A DNA stretch of 5,090 bases from Weeksellaceae bacterium (GTDB taxonomy: Bacteria > Bacteroidota > Bacteroidia > Flavobacteriales > Weeksellaceae): NCBI GenBank assembly GCA_022701475.1, contig JAKOOI010000597.1, forward strand, positions 1 to 5,090. Direction: 5' to 3'. Position numbers and translations under genes: made by a program. How positions within the stretch are numbered: the stretch's first letter is position 1; each line of letters starts with the position of its first letter. Below are positions 1-5,090 of this stretch, in pieces. A model generated the notes under the pieces. It had not been told where the DNA came from and searched no databases. It was given only the letters and a program-made list of their open reading frames with translations.

Positions 1-2
1 TC

Positions 3-323
3 GGGCTACCTTTCATTGAAGCCTACAACAGGAATCTATCCGTTAGGCTGCGACAACATCTTGAAGCCGGCGGTTTCACGGTCTGGGATTGGGGAAATCA
101 CCTGAGCAGCATTGTGACCTTCTCGCGTGCTGACGGTCATCTGGATAAGATTCAGAAAGTTTTAAAAGACCATCAGGTTTCCTTTTCGGTAACTTATAAA
201 AATTCGGCCGTAATTGATTTTACCAGGAAAAATATTGACGGTATCGTGAGACTGTCACCGCACTATTTCAATACACCGGAAGAAATTGAACAGGTCACCG
301 GAATACTGAAAAACAGTTTTTGA
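3..323 (+). CDS. Class V aminotransferase-like PLP enzyme, C-terminal end (5' truncated by window)
   Basis: The reading frame is open from the left edge (first full codon at 3) to a TGA at 321-323, giving 106 residues. It corresponds to the C-terminal small domain of fold-type I, class V aminotransferase-like proteins (cysteine desulfurase / isopenicillin-N-epimerase relatives). The visible order is a helix with NRNLSVRLRQHLE, the strand-rich block LSSIVTFSRADG, a segment on cofactor or substrate geometry (VSFSVTYKNSAVIDF), and the family-typical ending VRLSPHYFNTPEEIEQV. In this family the last block reads roughly 'VR.S.HYYNT.EEI', so the match is good. The catalytic lysine and PLP-binding residues lie upstream, outside the window, so substrate and reaction cannot be assigned. 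An internal ATG at 114 is not the start, because homology runs straight through it. No strong terminator follows; only a weak AT-rich hairpin lies at 332-345. Confidence 0.85.
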   Translation, partial: GLPFIEAYNRNLSVRLRQHLEAGGFTVWDWGNHLSSIVTFSRADGHLDKIQKVLKDHQVSFSVTYKNSAVIDFTRKNIDGIVRLSPHYFNTPEEIEQVTGILKNSF

Positions 324-371
324 ATACCTGATAATCAAATGATTACAGAATATGTTATATCCATATAAGTA

Positions 372-392
372 ATTAGCTAGGGATTGGATAGA
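372..392 (+). repeat. Repeat core, copy A
   Basis: This copy is identical over 21 bp to the one at 665-685 (starts ATTAGCTAGGG and ends GGATAGA). Downstream it lacks the long T-run of other copies. The unit's tail at 576-591 (GATTTGTAAATAAAAGG) resembles GATTTGTAAACTAATAAACGG at 1841-1861 in unit E. Confidence 0.8.
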
Positions 393-664
393 GACTGTAA
401 TTTCCGGTGATAGCTGCTTATCGTATGAAAAGATATCAGGAAAGACCGGCAGGATAACAAAAGATGGAAGCTTTCCGGTGGGTATTGGGAACGACGGTGA
501 TACCTTACAGACAACTTTACCAGGCCATTGCAGATTTTTATTAAGAATCATACGGTATTGTCTGCAACATTTTAGTGATTTGTAAATAAAAGGTCTATGC
601 ATGAAGATTAAGGCGCCAGATTCGCTTATTTATCACAATCAGCCGTTTTTCTATCAGTATTATT

Positions 665-685
665 ATTAGCTAGGGATTGGATAGA
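665..685 (+). repeat. Repeat core, copy B
   Basis: Exact 21-bp match to copy A, 293 bp downstream of it. It is followed by a T-rich stretch (ATTTTATTTTTTCCC) and GTTCAGGAC. The unit is short (about 194 bp to the next core) but keeps AAATACATC near its end, which suggests an internal deletion relative to the 380-bp units. Confidence 0.8.
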
Positions 686-863
686 CGAAATTTTATTTTT
701 TCCCGTTCAGGACCAGCTCATATTTTACGTTTTGAACTATTCCGGTCAACAGCAGACATGCTTGATCATCAGGAAGTAATCCGTAGATTTCCCGGAAAGC
801 AGGTACCGGTACTATTGTTTTAGTGTAAAATGGATATTCAGCAAATACATCTTATATGTTTAT

Positions 864-875
864 TTAGGGATTGGA
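864..875 (+). repeat. Repeat core, copy C (diverged left edge)
   Basis: Only TTAGGGATTGGA is conserved; the usual AGC on the left is lost. The downstream segment CTTTTTCCTGTCGTTC then GTGGGGTAGA aligns with CTTTTTCTTTTCGTTC then CTGGGGAAG in copy D, supporting true homology. The unit spans about 375 bp to copy D. Confidence 0.65.
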
Positions 876-1055
876 ATAAGGATTTTCATTTTCATTTACT
901 TTTTCCTGTCGTTCATTCACCTATAACCGAGTGGGGTAGAAGAGCGTATAATGAAGTAAAAGTGATCATATTCTTGTATCATCAATCCACTGATTACCGC
1001 CTTGCCATTCATTGATTGCAGAAAGAGACTGGCAGCAGTGTAGACAGTAGCAATA

Positions 1056-1145
1056 ACAGGTTCCCTGTAGTAAGAATGTATTAAATCCTGTCTATATCCG
1101 GTATAAACTGCTTTCATCACTCATAAAATAAGCTGGAACCGGATA
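1056..1145 (+). other. Cluster of inverted repeats in repeat unit C (possible structured RNA)
   Basis: ACAGG-TTC-CCTGT (1056-1068) is a perfect 5-bp hairpin. TATCCGGT (1095-1102) pairs with ACCGGATA (1138-1145) over 8 bp with a 35-nt loop. GGAACC (1135-1140) can alternatively pair with GGTTCC (1168-1173). The second and third pairings exclude each other. This is suggestive only. Confidence 0.35.
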
Positions 1146-1191
1146 CGCATCATCAATCAATTTGTGAGGTTCCGCCGGAATCAGGTTAACT

Positions 1192-1254
1192 GATATCGTC
1201 AGCTACTTTATTCATAGTAAAATCTCCGTAAAATACAGCTAGGGATTGGACAGG
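1192..1254 (+). repeat. Repeat copy D core with upstream homology block
   Basis: The core CAGCTAGGGATTGGACAGG (1236-1254) is identical to copy E. The 44 bp before it (from GATATCGTC, through CTACTTTATTC and AAAATCTC) also aligns with the region before copy E, about 50 of 64 columns identical by eye with one 1-bp gap. It is followed by AGCTTTTTCTTTTCGTTCGC and a small GTTC-GCT-GAAC hairpin. Confidence 0.8.
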
Positions 1255-1575
1255 AGCTTTTTCTTTTCGTTCGCTGAACATCCTGGGGAAGTATTTAAAC
1301 AATATGGAAAAATTATTTATCAGCTTTATGTTGTTTTTCTTACATAACAGATAAACAGCAGCTTTTGAATTCTATTTCTGTACCGGTGCGGAACAGAGGC
1401 CAGTAGGGGCCGATTTTACAGGTATATGATTATTATCCGGTCTGTGGAAATACATCCGTAACAATTATATAGTACGAAAGTGTATTTTTTTGTGTGATAA
1501 TGAAACTTGGCTGTATGAATGATCATAATCAATGCATCAGCATTCCTTTATAGAAATTGAGCTATCATCTTATCA

Positions 1576-1639
1576 GATATTGGTAACTACTGTATTCCCG
1601 GCAAAATCTCAACTAATAAACAGCTAGGGATTGGACAGG
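1576..1639 (+). repeat. Repeat copy E core with upstream homology block
   Basis: The core at 1621-1639 is identical to copy D. The upstream block GATATTGG, CTACTGTATTC, AAAATCTC, AACTAATAAA matches the block before copy D. Downstream come a T-run and CTTG-TTCTG-CAAG, a small hairpin in the same relative position as the one in copy D, with different bases in the stem. Confidence 0.8.
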
Positions 1640-1848
1640 GCATTTTTTTATCACTTGTTCTGCAAGCCTCAGGAAAAGTCTTATAGGGGAAATGAAATTT
1701 TCATCAGACTCGCACAATTTTCTTTTATAAACGGCAAATAAGACTTCCTGAATTTGTGTCCACGCTGATCCGGAACAGAATCCGTACAAGACTGATTTTT
1801 CAGATGAAGCATGGCCAGTCTTTAAAAATACATCTCTAAAGATTTGTA

Positions 1849-1875
1849 AACTAATAAACGGTGAAGGATTGGTGC
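1849..1875 (+). repeat. Repeat copy F, degenerate
   Basis: AACTAATAAAC at 1849-1859 is identical to 1611-1621, immediately before copy E, and is followed at the right distance by GGTGAAGGATTGG in place of CAGCTAGGGATTGG. The flank and the core are thus both recognisable, but the core has decayed. The preceding unit is 238 bp, about 147 bp shorter than the D-E unit. Confidence 0.6.
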
Positions 1876-2021
1876 ATGATAAAGAAAACAGAGCTGTGTA
1901 AAAGTACAGCAGATAAGACCAGCATATCATGCTAACCAATTACCGGCATCGGATGTCCATATTTTAAAACTTTTACCAACGCTTCAAAAAATTAATCTGA
2001 CAAGCAAAAGTAGAGTAGGGA

Positions 2022-2675
2022 TCAGGCTTTTACCAATATTTTGTCGGTGGCTTTTCTGCTCAGGATTTCCTGTTTTCCTTCAATCTCCACGGTCATAGAT
2101 CTGTCAAAGCTTTCAATTTTGATAATGTGGATTTCTTTATTCAGCAAGAGGTTCCTTTCCGTAAGATAATTGAGGAACGCATCGTCAGAAAGGGTAACTG
2201 AAGCAAAAACGACAGTGCTACCGGGCTCGCAGGAGCTCAGTTTCTGTAAATCCTGCGCAATGATATTACCGTCTTTGTCAGGAATCGGCTCTCCGTGCGG
2301 GTCAAATTTGGGATAATCCAGGATTTCATCCATCTTATCGAAGAAGACAGCAGAGTGGACGTGCTCCAGCTGTTCGGCGATTTCGTGTACATTTTCCCAT
2401 CCGAAATTCATTTTTTTAACCAGAAACATTTCGGTCAGCCGGTGCTTCCTCACCACCAGGGCAGCTTCGCGTCTTCCGCTTTCGGTCACCACCAGCGGCT
2501 TATAAGTTTCATAGCGTACCCAGTTTTTTTCTGCAAACTTCTTCATCATATTGTTTACACTCGGCATTTTTACAGACAGGAATTTGCTGAGTTCATTGAT
2601 GGTGACCTTATTTTCATGGTCAACAAGATGAAAAAGCGCTTTCAGGTAGTTTTCTTCGGTAAGGGTGGCTTTCAA
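2022..2675 (-). CDS. DtxR/MntR-family metal-dependent transcriptional repressor
   Basis: A 217-residue protein starting at a TTG (2673-2675), MKATLTEENYLKAL. It has an N-terminal winged helix-turn-helix (about residues 4-65; recognition region KMPSVNNMMKKF), a metal-binding and dimerisation domain (about 70-140, with RKHRLTEMFL and AEQLEHVHSAV) and a C-terminal FeoA/SH3-like domain (about 145-217, ending LSRKATDKILVKA). H78, E101, E104 and H105 line up with B. subtilis MntR H77, E99, E102 and H103. Glu stands where DtxR has Cys102, so a manganese- rather than iron-type site is plausible. The MntR Asp8 position is Asn9. The frame is open to another TTG at 2708 (228 residues), but the family usually begins at 'M..TLTEENYLKA', and a -7-like element at 2697-2704 would fall inside the longer form. 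The protein would repress genes when metal-loaded; the regulated metal is an inference. Confidence 0.9.
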   Translation of the reverse strand: MKATLTEENYLKALFHLVDHENKVTINELSKFLSVKMPSVNNMMKKFAEKNWVRYETYKPLVVTESGRREAALVVRKHRLTEMFLVKKMNFGWENVHEIAEQLEHVHSAVFFDKMDEILDYPKFDPHGEPIPDKDGNIIAQDLQKLSSCEPGSTVVFASVTLSDDAFLNYLTERNLLLNKEIHIIKIESFDRSMTVEIEGKQEILSRKATDKILVKA

Positions 2676-2677
2676 AA

Positions 2678-2707
2678 TGTTAGATCTTATGAGAGACAAA
2701 TCTAACA
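2678..2707. promoter_or_regulatory. Inverted repeat, candidate operator for the DtxR-like repressor
   Basis: TGTTAGAT (2678-2685) and ATCTAACA (2700-2707) form a perfect 8-bp dyad separated by 14 bp, 30 bp overall. It lies directly upstream of the repressor's TTG start and covers the probable -7 element, as expected for autorepression. DtxR-family repressors bind AT-rich interrupted palindromes of similar size. No experimentally defined site of a close relative is available here for comparison. Confidence 0.5.
2697..2704 (-). promoter_or_regulatory. Probable -7 element of the repressor gene
   Basis: On the minus strand this reads TAGATTTG, an exact match to the Bacteroidota TAnnTTTG element, ending 21 bp before the TTG start at 2675. 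I see no TTG at the expected -33 position, so the promoter would be weak or activator-free with a poor upstream box. Its placement supports the shorter start. Confidence 0.45.
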
Positions 2708-2729
2708 AAATATTATCAGATCCGGGGTA

Positions 2730-2756
2730 TTGTTCCTTTTACTTTTTTTACTTTTG
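2730..2756 (+). promoter_or_regulatory. Promoter of the threonine aldolase gene (Bacteroidota type)
   Basis: TTG at 2730-2732 and TACTTTTG at 2749-2756 (exact TAnnTTTG) are separated by 16 bp, slightly less than the usual spacing. The -7 element ends only 4 bp before the ATG at 2761, so transcription would begin at or within a few bases of the start codon. Confidence 0.6.
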
Positions 2757-2760
2757 CCTT

Positions 2761-3792
2761 ATGAAATTTTCTTTTAAAAACGATTATTCAGAGGGCTGCC
2801 ATCCGGAAATCCTGCAGGCGCTATTCAGGCATAATCTCGATCAGCAGGCAGGATATGGCGAAGATATATATTCCTTACAGGCAAAAGAAATCATCCGCGA
2901 GAAAGCCGGTAATCCTGAAGCGGCCGTTTATTTCGTTTCAGGCGGAACCCAGGCGAATCTTCTGGTTATTTCTTCCATACTCAGGCCTTACCAATGTGCG
3001 ATATCTGCTGCTACCGGCCATATCCTGAATAACGAAACCGGAGCGATCGAAGCTACAGGGCATAAAATTATCGGTATCGATAAAGAAGACGGAAAACTGA
3101 CACCGGAAGACATTGCACCCGTACTGGAAAGCCACAGGAATGTGCCGCACCAGGTGATGCCGAAGCTGGTCTATATTTCAAATTCCACGGAACTCGGTAC
3201 CGTATATACCACCGCAGAACTGGAGGCACTTTCAGTATTCTGTAAGGAACATAAGCTCTATCTTTTCATGGATGGCGCAAGGCTGGGACATGGACTGACC
3301 GCCGAAACCAGCGACCTGACGCTGGAAAAAGTAGCTTCTCTGACCGATATATTTTATCTCGGCGGAACCAAAAACGGAGCATTGATAGGAGAGGCCATTG
3401 TGATCGGCAACACAGAACTGCAGGAGGATTTTGCCTTTAATATCAAGCAGAAAGGAGCGCTGCTGGCCAAGGGAAGAATCCTGGGAATACAATTTCTGGA
3501 GCTGATGAAAAATGATCTGTATTTCGACCTGGCCAGGCACGCCAACCGGCAGGCCATGAAAATCAAAAAAGCGATGGGAGAGAGGCATATACGTTTCCTC
3601 TCCGAAACCTGTACCAACCAGATTTTTCCTGTTTTACCGGATGATCTTATCCTGAAACTGGCTGAAAAGTTTGATTTTTATGTCTGGAAAAAAGTAGGAG
3701 AGAACCATTCCGCCATCCGCCTCATTACTTCATGGAACACGCCGGATGAACCGGTAGAGGAACTGATTGCCATGATCCGGGAAGAACTTTAA
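2761..3792 (+). CDS. ltaE: Low-specificity L-threonine aldolase-type PLP enzyme
   Basis: A 343-residue, full-length fold-type I PLP protein of the beta-eliminating lyase / threonine aldolase family, expected to cleave L-threonine or L-allo-threonine to glycine and acetaldehyde in the cytoplasm. Visible motifs are FVSGGTQANLL (about 58-68, cofactor phosphate binding), TGHILNNETGA (85-95; H87 matches the conserved active-site His), LFMDGARLGHGL (168-179; D171 pairs with the PLP pyridine nitrogen, R174 nearby) and YLGGTKNGALIGEA (199-212; K204 is the predicted Schiff-base lysine). Near the end, IRLITSWNT carries R320, which probably binds the substrate carboxylate. The start MKFSFKNDYSEGCHPEIL at 2761 fits the family. 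The frame is open back to 2665, but that extension runs through the divergent repressor's start and promoter region. The gene is alone on its strand and ends at a shared terminator. The family also includes enzymes with other amino-acid substrates, so specificity is inferred. Confidence 0.9.
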   Translation: MKFSFKNDYSEGCHPEILQALFRHNLDQQAGYGEDIYSLQAKEIIREKAGNPEAAVYFVSGGTQANLLVISSILRPYQCAISAATGHILNNETGAIEATGHKIIGIDKEDGKLTPEDIAPVLESHRNVPHQVMPKLVYISNSTELGTVYTTAELEALSVFCKEHKLYLFMDGARLGHGLTAETSDLTLEKVASLTDIFYLGGTKNGALIGEAIVIGNTELQEDFAFNIKQKGALLAKGRILGIQFLELMKNDLYFDLARHANRQAMKIKKAMGERHIRFLSETCTNQIFPVLPDDLILKLAEKFDFYVWKKVGENHSAIRLITSWNTPDEPVEELIAMIREEL

Positions 3793-3801
3793 AAAGAATC
3801 A

Positions 3802-3909
3802 GTCTCACAACTCAATAATGTGGGTTTAGAATCGACTGTACGAAAATCATTCTCAGACAGTAGGTCGGGAAAAATCATAAAAAGAGTCCGTTTTCAACAG
3901 TTGTGAGAC
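3802..3909. repeat. 11-bp inverted repeat pair overlapping the terminator
   Basis: GTCTCACAACT at 3802-3812 is the exact reverse complement of AGTTGTGAGAC at 3899-3909, which lies in the terminator loop and first base of its right arm. The pair could form an alternative long-range stem just after the aldolase stop, or be a remnant of an older copy of the terminator. Confidence 0.55.
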
Positions 3910-3919
3910 GGACTCTTTT
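3880..3919. terminator. Bidirectional intrinsic terminator between convergent genes
   Basis: AAAAGAGTCCG (3880-3890) pairs perfectly with CGGACTCTTTT (3909-3919), an 11-bp stem with an 18-nt loop. A-rich and T-rich flanks give a U-tract in both directions. It lies 87 bp after the aldolase stop and 18 bp after the lipoprotein stop on the other strand, so it can serve both. Confidence 0.85.
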
Positions 3920-3937
3920 ATTATTGATCTCTTTCTT

Positions 3938-4444
3938 TTACTTCAGGGATTCTGTTACCTGCGAACAGTCGGCAGGTTTCAGCATTCTTCCGCCGGTGTA
4001 GGTAATTTTCTTTTCACTGGCGTATTTGGTGCCGGATGCATCCCGTTCGCCGATTCCTTCACTAAGGCCGTCTTTAGTCTGCAGGAAATACAGGTCGTTT
4101 TTATTGCCGGATACGCCCTCAGACGCAAATTCATACGTCAGTTTCAGCGTGTCACCGGATTTAAACCCGGATAAGGTGCCCTTGTTGCTGTCTTTTTCAT
4201 AATTTTTGGTAGCCATTTTGCCGGTGATGGTTCCGAGATTATCGTCAATGCTCACAAAAACAGTATCTTTTCCGGTTACTCCTATGTAGCAGAATGATTT
4301 GGCACCTAATGTGTCCGCACTTTTTTCCGGCGCGACTGCCGTATCGGTGACCAGCTGATCCGGAGCTGCCGGTTCAGGTTTTTTATTGCAGTTCATCATA
4401 AGCATGAGCGCAGTTACCGTACTCAGTAAGATCGTTTTTTTCAT
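3938..4444 (-). CDS. Small putative lipoprotein of unknown function
   Basis: A 168-residue protein with a typical lipoprotein signal: MKKT basic start, hydrophobic ILLSTVTALMLMM, and the Cys at 19 (MMNCNKK). The lipobox is loose (Met at -3, Asn at -1), which is tolerated in Bacteroidota. No acidic surface-export signal follows the Cys, so a periplasm-facing lipoprotein is more likely than a surface one. Residues 20-48 are a Pro/Ala/Thr/Asp-rich linker. The rest (about 49-168) is rich in short beta-strand patterns with repeated Gly (GTITGKM, GTLSGFKSGDTLKLTYEF, EGIGERDASGTKY). C52 and C160 bracket this domain and could form a disulfide. I do not recognise a named family. It is transcribed alone; on the minus strand an imperfect -7 (TATTTTTA, 4481-4488) lies about 36 bp upstream of the ATG. 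Confidence 0.8.
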   Translation of the reverse strand: MKKTILLSTVTALMLMMNCNKKPEPAAPDQLVTDTAVAPEKSADTLGAKSFCYIGVTGKDTVFVSIDDNLGTITGKMATKNYEKDSNKGTLSGFKSGDTLKLTYEFASEGVSGNKNDLYFLQTKDGLSEGIGERDASGTKYASEKKITYTGGRMLKPADCSQVTESLK

Positions 4445-4578
4445 AAGTTTTATTGGTATTTATTTAATTTCCGGTAAGGATAAAAATAAGTAAATCATCA
4501 ATACAATGATATAAATTTACTGAAAATTAACAAAGTAAGCCTTTAATAGACTTCCGATTTAACATAATATTAACCGGA

Positions 4579-5090
4579 TCAAACTTTCAGGCTGCCCCGG
4601 AAGCCGCGCGCCGCATAGTAGGAATCAGCCCAGTTATTATAGGTAAAGACCGTATTGTACCGGAAATCACAAAAAAGGGCACCGCCAAGTGAACGGATCT
4701 GTTCCGGAGTCTATATCCAGTCTGATGTTTTCAGATCGAAAGGGCCTGAAGCCTGAAGCATCCTGTATTGATCCTCCGTAAGCACCTCAATTCCCATTTC
4801 AGATGCATTGTCTACGGCATTGCCATGGGGTTTACTGGCTTTCCCGCAGTCCGGGACATGGTGATTATAGCAGGCTTCTGCATCCGGAACGGCTTTCAGA
4901 AGAACAGTCAAAAAAGAGAGATTCATCCGTAGCTAGATCATATGAAATCACGTCAGGCTCATGCCGGTTTTGTTCCACCTGATAGAGCGGCCATATGCTG
5001 TGCGGACTGTTTTCAAGCTTTTCTCTGATGTTTTCCCAATTCATTCCGTTTTGGCGGCTGACATTTTTTTCAAAGCCTTGCATTAAGAAT
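4579..5090 (-). pseudogene. DUF4256 protein gene, disrupted by frameshift and in-frame stop (5' end outside window)
   Basis: Two overlapping frames plus a tail rebuild one DUF4256 protein. The first part, read from the right edge, gives FEKNVSRQNGMNWENIREKL, then EPDVISYDLATDES and FFDCSSESRSGCRSL. The frame changes near 4870-4875, continues as CYNHHVPDCGKASKPHGNAV and NASEMGIEVLTEDQYRMLQ to FDLKTSDWI, and meets a TAG at 4711-4713. After it the same frame resumes with TPEQIRSLGGALFCDFRYNT and NNWADSYYAARGFRGSLKV, ending at a TGA at 4579-4581. The whole matches the family from the 'RFEKNMNRHKG.EW' block to the 'YYAARGFRGSLRV' end, so only the internal lesions break it. The ATG at 5083 is probably not the true start, because the frame stays open to the window edge and family members extend further. 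Family function is unknown. Confidence 0.85.

Larger units (their letters stand above)
372..1980 (+). repeat. Array of six diverged ~200-385 bp non-coding repeat units
   Basis: A core AGGGATTGG (last copy AAGGATTGG) recurs in the same orientation at 379, 672, 866, 1241, 1626 and 1864, giving spacings of 293, 194, 375, 385 and 238 bp. Four copies share the longer AGCTAGGGATTGGAYAG. In four of the six the core is followed within about 20 bp by a T-rich run and then a GTTC-containing segment. Near the 3' end of several units there is a second conserved block, AAATACATC (B at 825-865 region, D, E) or CC-GTCT (C, D, E). The units therefore look like diverged copies of one longer element with internal deletions, not chance hits of a 10-mer. 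Strand is given as that of the core motif; transcription direction is unknown. Confidence 0.7.
324..2021. other. Long gene-poor region holding a degenerate repeat array
   Basis: For 1.7 kb I find no reading frame that looks like a protein. The open frames present (for example 255-602 minus, 830-1015 plus, 1613-1939 minus) have no recognisable family, low-complexity or aromatic-rich composition, and either overlap the real aminotransferase end or are partly built from the repeat itself. The content is instead six copies of a short motif with associated longer homology, listed separately, plus several small inverted repeats. I see no tRNA, rRNA, CRISPR or insertion-sequence signature. Confidence 0.75.

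Noticed and set aside
332..345. TAATCA-AA-TGATTA hairpin as a terminator of the aminotransferase gene
   Set aside because: The stem is 6 bp of mostly A-T with a 2-nt loop and no following T-run; too weak to call.
255..602. 115-codon minus-strand open frame
   Set aside because: It overlaps the well-supported aminotransferase end, crosses repeat copy A, and the translation resembles no family.
830..1120. Short open frames on both strands (61 and 67 codons)
   Set aside because: They overlap each other on opposite strands within the repeat array and show no family resemblance or start signals.
372..1875. CRISPR array
   Set aside because: Repeats of about 20 bp separated by 194-385 bp of mutually homologous sequence do not fit CRISPR geometry, and no cas genes are present.
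1613..1939. 108-codon minus-strand open frame with hydrophobic start
   Set aside because: Its C-terminus is the reverse complement of repeat copy E (CPVQSLAVY), the composition is Ser/Phe/Leu-rich without motifs, and unit D keeps no equivalent frame. Probably chance.
372..1980. Integron cassette array
   Set aside because: No coding cassettes, no integrase and no imperfect attC palindromes were recognised around the cores.
2010..2024. Possible seventh core (AGAGTAGGGATCAGG)
   Set aside because: Only TAGGGAT is shared, it overlaps the repressor's stop codon and has no matching flank.
2295..2705. 136-codon plus-strand open frame
   Set aside because: It is the antisense shadow of the DtxR-family gene.
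2665..2760. N-terminal extension of the aldolase frame
   Set aside because: It lies upstream of the family start, crosses the promoter and the divergent gene's start, and encodes non-conserved residues.

Overview
The window looks like chromosomal DNA of a flavobacterium, most likely Chryseobacterium or a close relative (Bacteroidota, Weeksellaceae). This rests on the flavour of the proteins, AT-rich spacers, exact matches to the Bacteroidota -7 promoter element TAnnTTTG, a near absence of Shine-Dalgarno sequences, and a lipoprotein with a relaxed lipobox. The genus is inferred from memory of such proteins, not from a search.

Layout. (1) 3-323, plus: the C-terminal end of a class V (PLP-fold) aminotransferase-like enzyme, cut by the window edge. 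(2) 324-2021: 1.7 kb with no credible gene. It holds six diverged copies of a non-coding repeat, each beginning near AGCTAGGGATTGGAYAG, spaced 194-385 bp apart. The copies at 1236 and 1621 are recognisably homologous over most of a roughly 380-bp unit. This is the most unusual part of the window. (3) 2022-2675, minus: a DtxR/MntR-family metal-dependent repressor, probably starting at a TTG codon. (4) 2761-3792, plus: a low-specificity L-threonine aldolase-type enzyme, divergent from the repressor. The 85-bp gap between them holds an 8+8 bp dyad overlapping the repressor's probable -7 element, and a TAnnTTTG element only 4 bp before the aldolase ATG, which suggests a leaderless mRNA. (5) 3880-3919: a hairpin terminator shared by convergent genes. 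(6) 3938-4444, minus: a small putative lipoprotein of unknown function. (7) 4579-5090, minus: a DUF4256 gene broken by a frameshift and an in-frame stop, continuing off the right edge.

The genes do not form one pathway. The only functional link visible is the divergent repressor/aldolase pair, which may share control through the dyad. The repeat array is compatible with a decaying tandem family of structured RNA or terminator-like elements. The sequence alone does not show that it is an active system.
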